Shown: positions 1 through 10,571 of the stretch, piece after piece
Position numbering within the stretch: the stretch's first letter is position 1
Layout of the letters: every line of letters begins with the position of its first letter
DNA from: Taiwanofungus camphoratus
Taxonomy: Eukaryota; Basidiomycota; Agaricomycetes; Polyporales; Taiwanofungaceae
Assembly: GCA_003999685.1 (NCBI GenBank)
Contig: CP021221.1
Span: 2,666,001 to 2,730,000, forward strand
DNA length: 64,000 bases
Reading direction: 5' to 3'
Notes under the pieces: generated by a model
The model's database searches: none
Told to the model about the DNA's origin: nothing
What the model saw: only the letters and a program-made list of their open reading frames with translations
Made by a program: the position numbers and the translations under genes

Positions 1-1502
1 TATAGAATAGGATGTATGCATTCTTCATACTAGTAGGAGCGCCCGCGTGTCGTGTGACGGAATCGTCATTCATCTCGAACCACCCACCATTCGCGCCCTT
101 CACGTGTGCATAGTAATGACCTGAATTAGGTCCGCCTCCTGCGTGCGAGATGACACCATATAGCGAATACGTTGGTCCGTAATGCTCCTCGCTCATGACG
201 GGCTGCAGAGATAGCTGTTCATCATACTTGATGAGATGTCCAATTTTACGGCCCATCGGAGAGAATCGCTTCAGATGAATAGTGAGCACCAGTGGTGCCT
301 CATGCACGGTAAACTGCTTATCGGCGGTGACCGGTTTCTTGCACCTGCGGACTCAATTAGTTCATGTATGTGGCGCAGACGAATTCACTTACTTTTCGCA
401 TTTGTACTTGTCGGCACCCTTCAGGTGGTCGATTGCAACAAACTTTCGAAGCGCCTCCTTCAGACCGGACACTCCATAGATATCGATACTTAGGTCAAGG
501 ATGCTGTCGAACGTGTCACTATTGTGCCCGCATTCCAAACAAGTCACTCTTGATCGTAGCCGACCTCCAAATATTTTGTGAACCCATGTCGTCTCTGCAA
601 TTTTAGGATCTATTTTACTGTACCTTGCATCGTAAGTGTCCGCTGTTCACTCATTAGAAAACAACTTACGGCGGGTAGCCTGCTAGACAAGACTTTTGCA
701 ATGCATCAACGGCATAGCGGAGGAATTCGTGCGAGTCTTCCTGTCTGCCCCGGCGCATATGCTTCGCTATCACTACCGGAGGCACGTTATTGGGAGTTGG
801 GAATGGCTACGACATTGACATACCTTGTAATTTAATGGTGATAGGATATGGCGTGAATGAATGTTGTTTCTGATGGGACTCCATCATGACTTGTCGAAGG
901 CTGCAAGACATGCAAAATGCGCCTTTAGGCACTCGACCTAGGATACGAGCGTCTGCATCAGATACCGCCAAACACCGAGCCACAAGAAAGCCTTACATGG
1001 ATCATTCTTGGCATGGATCAAGAGTATATGAAGTAATGGAGGTGTGTGCAAAAGGCATTGCAGAGCACTATTGAGGAAGCAAGTATTCCCAGTGTTATGC
1101 AGCCCAGCACCTACAACCGTCCCCGATGGCCACGCTGTGCTCAAGGAGCCTGCGTAGAGAGATTTTTCTTGTTTGGACTGCGCATGGATGGCTTTCGGTG
1201 ACTTGTGAGGGGTCGACTGCACTCCCTTCCTTACTTCGTAGGTCTAAGCCACCAGCAGATTGGCACCAAAACTTCACAGCCTAGTCTGCATCAACACTGA
1301 CCTCTACTTTAGGCGTCTTAGGAGCAGTATTTATAGGCTGATATTTGCCCTCTGCTGTGGCCAAAGCTCCAGAAGAGGATCCCTCAACAAACTCGATGGG
1401 GGGAGGCAGCAGGCTGTTGAACGCGTCTAGGTCCTTAGCGGGGCGATACTGGGCCGCATCTTCTGGAAAACCAGGCGACGGAAGTAGCGGCGAAGCAAGC
1501 AT
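1..1502 (-). CDS. USP-family ubiquitin carboxyl-terminal hydrolase, USP36/Ubp10-like (3' end cut by window edge)
   Basis: A cysteine protease that removes ubiquitin from proteins; USP36/Ubp10 relatives act mainly in the nucleus and nucleolus (family knowledge). The N-terminal exon (start ATG at 1502) has the fungal linker motif [11 protein letters not shown]. The Cys box [18 protein letters not shown] lies near 1090-1130. A Cys-rich stretch GAFCMSC, the box [16 protein letters not shown] near 670-740, the zinc-ribbon-like CLECGHN near 520-540 and a KYKCEK/CKKPV pair follow. The His box [17 protein letters not shown] is near 85-150. Five or six short introns with GT..AG ends link these, for example a donor after the VEV region near 1300 and an acceptor near 1235. 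The catalytic Cys, His and downstream NDDSV Asp are all present. Translation still runs open at base 1, so the C-terminal tail is outside the window. Confidence 0.9.
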
Positions 1503-1943
1503 TTTATGATTTCTGTGAAGTGCAAGTGTCCTGCTGCAGAATCGAGTAAAATAAAGCAGGGACCCACGATAAAAGGACGACAGTATGAGTACGATTCGGG
1601 TGTGGGGTCTAGTGGCGGGAAGGACTCCTCGGTCTGCTTCACAAAGTGGCGATGATTTCTTTGTTTCTCATCACGTGATATCAATACTTTTCACCGCGAC
1701 GCGTCGGACCTCTGCGTCGAGGACAGCTTCAAACTGGGTTTCTTTCGCGTTCTCCCTTAAGAAATTCGATTGAAGCCCATGAAGAGCCCAGAAAAAGGTT
1801 GTAGAGCAGAAATTTTTCAATACAAGTCATGATTGGTAGATACACTGGCAGTGGCAGGCACTAATTAAAAGTCCATTAACAGACTACCGTATCATAATAG
1901 AAATAAGATTAGAGTAAGCGTGGCCGACGTGAACTGTGGATCA
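1503..1943. other. intergenic, shared promoter/terminator space
   Basis: About 440 bases between the start of the deubiquitinase gene and the stop of the zinc-finger gene, both on the minus strand. Short open frames occur on both strands but none has a recognisable motif or convincing splice structure. It probably holds the deubiquitinase promoter. Confidence 0.5.
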
Positions 1944-3478
1944 TTATACCATGAATCGCCAGGTCCCAGATGCTTGACCGAAGTCAAATTTGAAAGCACC
2001 CGTCAAAGGGGGCGGCTCCTCACGTGACACTCGATAGAAGGTAGAAGATCCATGCACTCCCAGCGGATATTCCACGGAAGGGATTGATTGAGGAGATCCT
2101 GACTGAGGAGAGCCTGACTGGGGAGATCCTGACTGAGGAGAGCCTGACTGGGGAGAGCCTGACTGGGGAGAACTAGACGCAGAACTCCACATGTAGTTCG
2201 TGAAGTCTGTGTCGATGGGCAAGGCGTAAGGGATGTCTGCGTTATACTGAGTTCTCGTAGCACCGAACATGGTTGGAAAACTCGGGTGGATGTCGAACGG
2301 CAGGGGCTCAAGTGGAGGGTCGAGCAGGCAAGTTGAACGAGTGTTAGACATCCCTGCAGGTGTTGCATAAGCATGTTGATATCAAGTGTGTTCGCGAACA
2401 TTGTACGCACCAATACCTGGTACGAAGTTCGGCATACTAAGCTCCGGAACATGCACAGCGTTGTCTTCAGGTTGCCGCCACATCGTTGCGTAAGGGTTTG
2501 CTGCACTTCCTACGAATTGCTTGGGTGTTTGTTGCGGAGATTGTAGACTCGAATGCATCCTCAACGACCCCGAATCTGACGAAGTATACATCGGGGTAGA
2601 TCGGTACCGGTGTCTTGCAGAACGGGAGGGACCACACCCAAGACGTTCTATCGCCGCATCAATAGAAGAGGATGACGACCTGGACGAGCTTTCTCTGGAG
2701 CCACCACTATCTGAATTCATGGCAGATGAGAGCCCGCTTCGGACACTCGCGCCAAACGAATCGGCTTCTCCGTCAGACGACTCGTATTTCGGCGCATTGA
2801 TGCGTAGATCTTCCACGTTGATTGCGGTGGGGTCAATCTCGTGCCGCCTTAGGTGAGCGACGAATGGAGACCGACGTTTGATACTGTGAGATTGAAATCC
2901 AAGTCATGAGTCGACGTTTCTAGTCATGTTGACAAGGCAACATACCGAGTCTTGCAAGTGGGGCACTCATACCCCTTGAAATCGCCATGGGTCTCACGAC
3001 GGTGGCGTGCGGCAGAGGAGGGATCACCAAAGGTCGCTCTGCAGATACCCACACCACATGGAAATGGTCTGCGCTTGGTGCTGGAGGAAATATTAAAATG
3101 AGTCTACGTTGTTTCAGGAGAGCAGTAAAAGACTGGATAGCGGAAGGTATAAGAACGGCAGTTGACAACATACTGAGTATTCATGTGCGTGTCCAAGGCA
3201 CCACGCTGGGCAAACGCTTTGTGGCATTTTCCGCACTTGTGCGGTCTGTTTGAAACGCTCCGTTCAAAAGATCATTTATTGCAGGAACGCAGAGACTTAC
3301 TTATCACTGCTATGAATAATTTCGTGACGCGTCAAGTCGCCCTTACGCTTGAAAGCTTTATCGCAAACCGGGCAGGCATACGGCTGGTGATCAAAGTAAG
3401 TATGGCTTCGCAACAATGGGACCCAAAAGGTCTGCGAAGGCAACCTGAACGCACCTTTTCATCAGAATCAGTAGTCAT
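1944..3478 (-). CDS. C2H2 zinc-finger transcription factor
   Basis: A likely nuclear DNA-binding regulator. The first exon is tiny and encodes MTTDSDEK (ATG at 3478). Spliced exons then give four fingers in a row: CPVCDKAFKRKGDLTRHEIIH, CGKCHKAFAQRGALDTHMNTH, CGVGICRATF with H-x4-H, and CPTCKTR ending in HLRRHE. Finger 2 is completed only after splicing, because its last His is in the next exon; this supports the intron model. A Ser-rich acidic middle (2400-2820) and a C-terminal region with PQSGS repeats follow, ending at a TAA at 1944. Four introns are inferred with acceptors such as ATCACCAG and TTTCAAACAG. The target genes cannot be told from the sequence. The tail repeat is listed separately. 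Confidence 0.85.
2086..2171 (-). repeat. 15-bp coding minisatellite in the zinc-finger gene
   Basis: Five to six head-to-tail 15-bp units encode the peptide SPQSG repeated near the C-terminus of the zinc-finger protein. Two unit variants alternate (gactgaggag and gactggggag), which gives a 30-bp higher-order period. The array keeps the reading frame. Confidence 0.9.
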
Positions 3479-4643
3479 AATGATAAGTTTAATGGTGGTG
3501 ATTCGTGACAAGGTAAGTTGAGAGGGTGGACTTCGTGAAGAAGGTTATAGTGGAATTGAAGTGGATGGGGGGGAAGAAGGAGCGGAAGGGAGTGTCCAGC
3601 ACTTATGAATAAGTCGGAGAATTAAACAAATTCGCCAGCCACGGATCGCGCACAATGGGCCAGCACTGTCAGCGAGTCAACCGCTGACACCAACAATGCC
3701 TCGACTTGAAGCCCTCAGTGGCACACAATGAGGTGGAAGGCAGGGGGGAGGGGACGAATATGGGGGGCAAAGGGAACATCCCACGTGTAGTGACCATCTC
3801 TTATACCTGCCTCAATGCATTCAGAGGTTAGCACTAATCTTAGGATCTGAAGCAGCAGCGACGTACCCATTATTGTCTCGCTCGCTCCGCACAATCGGCG
3901 CGAGCGGGAAGAAGAGGGAGGGAAAGGAGTGGCAGGTAACAATTATCGGCTGAGCCGCTGACGCGCTGACGGCTTGCCTGGTGGCGAGAGACAAGGCGGG
4001 ATCGAGATATAGTCAAAGCATTTCCTGATCGGCTTACCATATAAGTCAATGTCGGTCTGAACAAAGCGTTAGAGAGCCTCATGGTCTCCTCAAGGTCTTA
4101 TGCTTCATTCTCAGCAGGAAGTCTTCGAGAAGAGAAAGTACCGGAAACTTTACAAGAGAGAGATGAGATTGGCTGCATTGACTAAGCAAACTGATGGACT
4201 GATTGTCTTTCCAAAATATGACCTGCATCAGAAGAGGTACAAGTAGCACTAGTCAATGGTTATGCAAGCGTATAGTGGCACCATCAGCGATAAGAATCAA
4301 TGGCTCAGGATTACCGGGTCGGATGTTACAGTGAAATCTTGCAATCATAAATGGTCTGCGGAGTTGATCAAAAATACTACACTCCCTCATCCCAATGTTT
4401 AGTGGCCCAAACCTGGGCCCTCGATTTGCATAGTAATGTCTAGCCATGGCGCAATCGCCGTTAAATCCACAAACGTTAGTGATGCGTATTGATTTCTACC
4501 CGGACCGTTCACGAGGTCTAGGTCTTGCAGTGGCAACCGATCCTCGATCGTTTCTTTTGTGTGTGGACCAATCAGCTGCGCAGTGAGCCTTGTACATTAT
4601 GTGCGTATTGAGCAGAAAGCGGTATAGGAATGCACGAGGGTTC
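3479..4643. other. intergenic, no convincing gene
   Basis: About 1.16 kb upstream of the zinc-finger gene and downstream of the F-box gene. Open frames of 60-75 codons on the minus strand (3715-4082, 4253-4447) lack recognisable domains and have no consistent exon structure. It may hold the zinc-finger gene promoter and long untranslated regions. Confidence 0.5.
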
Positions 4644-5893
4644 TCACATCATACTGCCAACCCAGTGCATCCCATTTTCTTCTAGCTCGCCTGAGCCGAG
4701 CCAGCGCTTGTCCTCGTCACTAGGAGTATAGAATGGGTAATTCTCATGCGATTGAACGGGCAAGGGATGCGTAAGACGCCGATACGAGTCTCTCAAGCCT
4801 TCGGAGAGCCAGCTGAGTAGAGGCTGTATAGCATAACGGGAGACGTCCTGCCTACCTCGATTCCTCACGCCAGAAACGTGGTCAGGAGTCTGAATAACCC
4901 TATCTTCAGATGACTGACCACAGCCGTCTGGTGTGAGAGCGTCGATGTCCGGGATATCTGGATCTTCGACTTTCTCAATGCCAGGGGGATGCAGGATGGC
5001 TTGGGCGTTGGAATTTGCAAAAAACTGATTTGTGTCCAACACTCCTATCGCAAGAACTCGTACATCGGCGAACTCAACAAGGACCTGCAGGGCTGCGTCA
5101 AGTCAAGGAACGGAAGGGCTCTAAAGACGCAATAACAGACTCTGATGCTAGGTTGAAATTGAATTAGATTATTCTGCAGCCTGATTACACATGAGTAGGC
5201 GTGTCGTAAGCGAAGGAAGATGTTTTTACCTCATCTGCTCGAAAATCGTAAGTGGATTATAACCTCGTGAGACGCCTTCCAGCAGATTGGCAGTTCCATT
5301 ACGATTAAGAACGATGTACCTAGAATTTTGATTAGCAAAGAGACGTTCACAAATATGAACGAAGCTGTTATACTTTGTCCAAGCTTCATCCGAGGTGCAG
5401 GAAGTGTTAGTGCGATGCCAAACACGGTGCAGGACTCTGGATGGAAATAGGGTAAGCACAAATACGAGCTAATCTAAAACAGCACACACTTGAGAAATGC
5501 CGTCCTCCACGACGAATCTTTCCTGACTTTTGTCCAGCCGGGTAGAAATCGTCTTCTAAAGCATTCCTCCCACTCACGCTCAGATAAGTTCGGCAGCGAA
5601 GCTTCAAACAACAAATAGTGTGCTCTCGCAAGGCTCAGGACTCCGACAAAATTCTGACGGGGAACTATTGAGCGCACCGAGAGGTGCTTAAGACAAGGAT
5701 CGTAGTTGCCTTCCTGACTAAGGAGTGTGCGCAGGATAGGTGGACGCCACGGGTTCAGCGATGGCTCGGAGGCGACAGCGCGTAGACGATGAGACAAGTA
5801 AGAGACAGTAACGAGCGACGTCAAGTCGAGCTCACTGAGAATGTCGGCAATCAGTTCAACGGGGAGAGACTCGAAGGAGTTGTTCGAAGGCAT
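4644..5893 (-). CDS. F-box protein
   Basis: Probably a substrate receptor of an SCF ubiquitin ligase: the F-box binds Skp1 (family knowledge). The N-terminus carries the F-box core FESLPVELIADILSEL followed by YLSHRLRAVASEP. A conserved fungal region follows with EEWEECFRRRFLPGW and, in exon 2 (5226-5456), SDEAWTKY and LNRNGTANLLE. The last exons hold LVEFADVRVLAIGVLDTNQF, AILHPPGIE and the C-terminal PFYTPSDEDKRWLG. The ATG at 5893 is chosen because MPSNNSFESLP resembles relatives; an upstream in-frame ATG at 5962 would add 23 residues. At least three introns (near 5460, 5225-5110 and within 5340-5390) are needed. It belongs to a conserved, mostly uncharacterised basidiomycete F-box family as I recall it; the substrate is unknown. 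Confidence 0.8.
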
Positions 5894-6114
5894 GTTCGCG
5901 GGCGCACTATGCCCATCCTGTGCAGAAGCGCAACAGACCCGCTCGAACACGTGGGACACCAAGAAAGGCAGGCGAAGTAATAGGAGGGCTACAGATCCGA
6001 AATGCAGGCGTACTCAGTGCGACGGAACCCATATAACACATAAACCAAGCTAGTCCGTACACAAATCTCGTATCACATAAACAGCAGCACTTGCAAGTGC
6101 ACACGAGAATGCAG

Positions 6115-7614
6115 TTAGAAGTCCTTCCACTCATCCCAGTCGTCCTGCTTCTTTGACGGGGCTTTTGTGGTGGCTGGGGACGACAGGTTTCCAGTCTGTC
6201 CCAAATCACCGCTGAAACTCTCGAAGAAATCATCCTCGTCCTCATAGTCGTGGTTGAGCGCCGATGTTTCTCCCTCATATCCCGGGTTCACCCGCCCGTA
6301 GCCATTCTTCTCCGGACCACCAGCCACCTTGTCCTTCACGGTACCCACCACACCTCCCACCTGCTGGGCAACGTCTACGCCAAGTGTATTCTTTCCCCAC
6401 ATATTCGCACTGCGGCCAGCCTCCCCTATACGTTTGCCAGCCTCCGACATGTAGCCCTTCACGCCCGCCTGGAAAGTTGGGTCCATGACCTTCTCCATGC
6501 CTGGCTTCACCACGTTCTCAGAGACAGCGCGGGTCGCGCCGGCGATCGCCGCGGAGAACAATGACCATCCTTTACTGAGTGCGGCCGTAGGGTTCTCTTG
6601 AATTTCCGATAGAGAAGGGGCTGCCTTTGAAGATAAGCCGTAAGAGGGATGCTGGCCCCCTGGCGGCGGTGAAGGGGTATTGCCGAAGCCTTGATACCGA
6701 CCGCCTTGAGAAGGAGGCAGGTCTGCGGAACGAGATGCGTTTGCCTGTCCCAGGCTTGTGAAGAAGGACTCGTTGGCTGCCTTGTGGTCTTGGAATGAGG
6801 GTGAATTAGGAGTTGGGCTGGTTGGCGCAGGTGAATCCCTATTATTGAAAGATGCAGGGGAGGAAGAGTCGCTGCGGAGTGGACGACCCGAACTGTTACG
6901 CGTTGAAGCTCGAGACTTGCGAAGTCCTTGTGCAGAGGACGGACGCCCTGGAGGGCTGGCAGAATTGTTGGGAGAGACTGCGCCTTCGGCAGGTGGAGAA
7001 GGTGACCAAGGTTTACTGGCTAATTCGGCGTCTAGCTATTGCCGTATTCGAGTTAGGCGGAAATGCGATGGAAGTATGACCCGTACCTTCTCTCGATATT
7101 GTGAAGCCGCCCAGCAATGATAAGTTTCGGATGGGTTCATACCTTGCTTAAACCCGCCCTGCTCGGCTGGATATGACTGCATGAACTCCCGGAACGGAGC
7201 GTTGCCTCCAAGCTGTTTGGGAAATCGCTGCCATGAGTTGACCAAACCGTAGGATTAAATTTACCGACCTGCATCCGCTTTATTTGATCCTCCTGCCATG
7301 TATCCATCGATACAGACCTAACGAAACTACAGAATTTATGAATGCTATCCGCATTAAATAGACTAATGGTTGGTGGTACTCACCTAATGTGTACGCCAAA
7401 TCCTCGGTGAACTCCCGCGCACTGTAAGCAAAGGAATACTGCAAAGCTAATGCAGCAGTTTGGAAAATAGACTAGATGATCCTGGGCACACGTAGCCTAA
7501 CCTCAGGGAAGCCCATTGGGGATTCGGATTTGAACAGTCAATGCACTTCTTGTTATCGAGACCGTCTCGCTTGATGAGCTCTTGCAATGTTTTCCTTGCA
7601 ACGGCTTGGTCCAT
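6115..7614 (-). CDS. Arf GTPase-activating protein, ArfGAP1/Gcs1 type
   Basis: Stimulates GTP hydrolysis on Arf1 and drives COPI coat cycling at the Golgi (family knowledge). The zinc finger is assembled across an intron: CIDCSNPNPQWAS then VFLCLQCAGVHRGFGVHI, giving the C-x2-C-x16-C-x2-C spacing and the catalytic Arg of the HRG..GVH motif. Further exons give VRSVSMDTW, LGGNAPFREFMQ and ETYHCWAASQYREK. A Ser/Pro-rich linker follows. The C-terminal part (6115-6561) is amphipathic and Gly/Ala-rich, like ALPS/BoCCS regions, and ends in the acidic, Trp-containing DDWDEWKDF, typical of coatomer-binding tails. The start ATG at 7614 gives MDQAVARKTLQELI, the usual beginning. Five or so introns are present. 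The gene is transcribed toward the F-box gene, 221 bp upstream of its start. Confidence 0.9.
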
Positions 7615-8446
7615 GGCTAGACTATGGAGTGCAGCAGTGAATTGAATAGCCGCAGTTGCGCTGTCACCCCGAGTCGCTCTTGGTGAGGAGGCTGGTCACG
7701 ATTTGGCTGAGAATTGTAGGACTCGATTCTCACGGCAATTAGTTCCGATCTTCATAATTATCTTATCGCGTCTATGTAAGTCGGTCTACTTATAAGGCTG
7801 AACAGCAGATCAATCAGATTATCTGAACAAGGCGGTATATGGTGCATTACACAGAACATGGACAAGTGTCTGCTTTCTTGTGCTCATGTAAACCCAGTTA
7901 TTTAATTCAGGCATGGTTCGTGATTGTAGTCGTGCCTGAGGACCGGAGGGTTCTCGCACTGAACGAGATGGGCGCTGTGCAGGGCGCGCAATTCACACCT
8001 TGAACTTCCATCTTCGTGAACATTGCGCTTCCAAGTTTTGGCTGGCGAAGGAGAAGGCCTCGGTTGCAGCTAAAGAAAGTGATAGATTTTCTTGCGTCAA
8101 GAATCGTCCCCACACTTCGCAACGCCTATTTGACCCGACTAGCGTTCTCTATTGTGTTACCCGTCATATCCTTGGACCAAGTCCGACGTGAGAAGTCATC
8201 TTGACAATACAACGGCCTGGTTCACTAGCCGCCATCTTTAGTGGTCCTGAACGCTTCTGTCGACCAGTTGTCTAATCCTCCATTTGTCACTGAGCTGGAG
8301 GCGCCACAGGTTGTCGATGATACAGAAGACGAACGCGCGGGCAAGCAGCACAGCTGTTGCTCCGATGAGACAGGCCTCTACCGGTAATAGTCCTGAATCG
8401 TGGGGTCAGTGGGTTGGGCGCAAGTTAGTTCCATGACTACTTCAAT
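7615..8446. other. divergent intergenic region between ArfGAP and velvet genes
   Basis: About 830 bp between two divergently transcribed genes. It is AT-richer than its neighbours near 7740-7900 and probably contains both promoters. The open frames seen (7907-8122 minus, 8000-8204 plus) overlap one another and show no domain. Confidence 0.5.
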
Positions 8447-10465
8447 ATGGACGCTGCTGTTTACAATGCCATTACAAACATTAGGCACTACTCCTTGGAG
8501 GTCGTGCAGAATCCTCTTCGCGCGCGTATGTGCGGCTTTGGTGACAAAGTGCGCGATTTGCTGTGCAAAACCTCTATGGCAGCTGATGAACGGCCATGTC
8601 TGCAGGATAGACGGCCGTTAGCTCCTGCAGCGGTAGCTAAAATGGTTGTTCGTGGAGATGATAATAGCATAGTGGACGTTGAGTGAGCATAGTATTGTGT
8701 GTGCTGTCTCCAGCCTTACTGTTATCATCTCCAGTGAGATAGATTGTTCCTTCTTTCTTGTGACAGTCGATCTATGGTCGTCCGATGGCAAACATGAGAT
8801 GAACCTTGTTTTACATCCTACATCGGCTGACCGATACGTTCCTACCAGCACACCCAAGGCAAAACGGCGCGCAATGAATCCTACTACCCCATCGACCTCT
8901 GTCAATCGTTCTGGTCGGCATAGCCCTGGGCCACCTGCATCAGCCCCTAGCTCATCACAGTATCAGCAGGTATATTTTTGGTTAAGACGTGTTGCTGCTG
9001 GCTGAATCGGACATCTCGAACTAAAGCAGCCAACTGGAATGGCGCCATTCATGGCACCTTCAAGCCCAGCCTATCCTGCTCAAGTCTATCCTTATCCTGC
9101 CCAACAAGCTCCAATGTCAGATTCCTCCGGGTTTCAGCCCATGAGCCCTTACGGTCCTCAGCCGGATCCTCCGCCTGCGTGGGTTTATCCTCCGCCGCCG
9201 ACCTCGATGGAGCGCTCTTCCTATACCGCGCCCGTTCTTCCTCCAATTCACTCCATAGAGCGCAGCTCGTCTTCTGGGGGGGCTGCCGCGGCAGGTTTTG
9301 GCTCCGCAGCAGCAGTGACAGGCACGGCCTCTGGGGAAAACTGGCCCCTCGAGAACACAGGGCGGGAAGACGCGGAACCAATGTCATACCGCACATGGCC
9401 ACAGGGTGCTTCGTATTCTCCTATTGACAACAATAGCGTATCACACACGTCAGGCGCCATTGACCCGTCGCTCCGTGTTCCGCACCCTTCCTCATCCAAT
9501 CCGGAGTTGCGTGAAAGTTCTTATGCACAGATGGCACCGACACCAACTACGGACACGTACTCGCAGAGCCGATACTCTCAGGAACCTTTCACTCCGATTG
9601 GCCAGAACACCACTGTACAGCAATTGGAAAACTCAATGTATGCGTCAGCATCTTACGCTCAGCAGCAGCATCAACCACCATCACAGTATCAACAAGGTCC
9701 GTACACTCAAGATCCTACACCGCCCTCGACCATTCCTCCTTTACCTCGGCACACTTACACACGGACGCTCGTCGGGCCATTATCCGCAAATGCGTGTCGT
9801 CTCCTCGACGAGCACCGCAAGCCCGGAATCTTCTTTCTGTTTCAAGACCTCTCCATCCGGACAGAAGGTTTGTCACTGTGCAAATCTTTCTGACACACGT
9901 TGGAGTGGCTTATCATAACCCGGGATGCTAACCACAATGCGTGCAGGTACTTTCCGTCTAAGGCTACGTCTCATGAACGTTGGCGCGTAAGCAAGCCTCG
10001 ATCGTTCTGATAACCGCGCATGACCAGTGGAACTGACGCGCTCGTTCTCAATTGTAATTTCTAATACAGACCGCCAGCACCTGAGGTGGGAGCGCTCCGC
10101 ATCCATACAGACGTGTCGCCTGTGCTCGCTCAGACATTCACTGAACCATTCGTCGTATACTCCGCTAAACGCTTTCCCGGCGTCCCCGGTGAGCGCCTAT
10201 CGTTACATATCATTTACTATGAGGGCTCATGATCCTGTGACCCAGACACCACTGCCCTCTCCATTGCCTTGGGAAACCAGGGCCAGAAACTACCACTAGT
10301 AAGTCGGGCATACCTCCTCCAGTATATGGGTAGTCTAAGTTGCACTCGACGCTGATGTCCCGCAATTGATTTGTCTAGCGCAATCGAAATGGCTCCACCA
10401 AACAAAGTCGAAAACGACAGCGTAGCGGTTCCGACGGATCTGGAGAAGACTCTGATGAAGCATGA
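8447..10465 (+). CDS. Velvet-domain regulator, VelB-like
   Basis: Velvet proteins are fungal nuclear regulators of development and secondary metabolism with an NF-kB-like DNA-binding fold (family knowledge). The domain begins with YSLEVVQNPLRARMCGFGDK, continues after a spliced intron (8549-8605) with DRRPLAPAAVAKM, and then EIDCSFFLVTVDLW. A long Pro/Gln/Ser-rich insertion of roughly 250 residues (about 8850-9730) interrupts the domain. It resumes with LVGPLSANACRLLDE, GIFFLFQDLSIRTEG, FRLRLRLMNVG, EPFVVYSAKRFPGVP and TTALSIALGNQGQKLPL. The last exon is short and basic (RNRNG, KRQRSGSDG) and ends at TGA 10463-10465. An insertion inside the velvet domain is the hallmark of VelB; VosA and VeA differ. 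About seven introns are present. The start at 8447 (MDAAVYNAI) is a best guess. Confidence 0.85.
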
Positions 10466-10571
10466 GCTCCACGTAGAGACGGGCTTCCTGCCCTAGTCGC
10501 GATATTTATCCGCACTCGTATGCCCTGATTGACTGATCTTGGCACTGCAAAGCTATCACACGTATGTTCTA

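Noticed and set aside
9049-9918. Frames of 117-170 codons over the velvet exon
   Set aside because: They are shadows of the Pro/Gln-rich insertion exon; the frame in use connects to velvet motifs on both sides.
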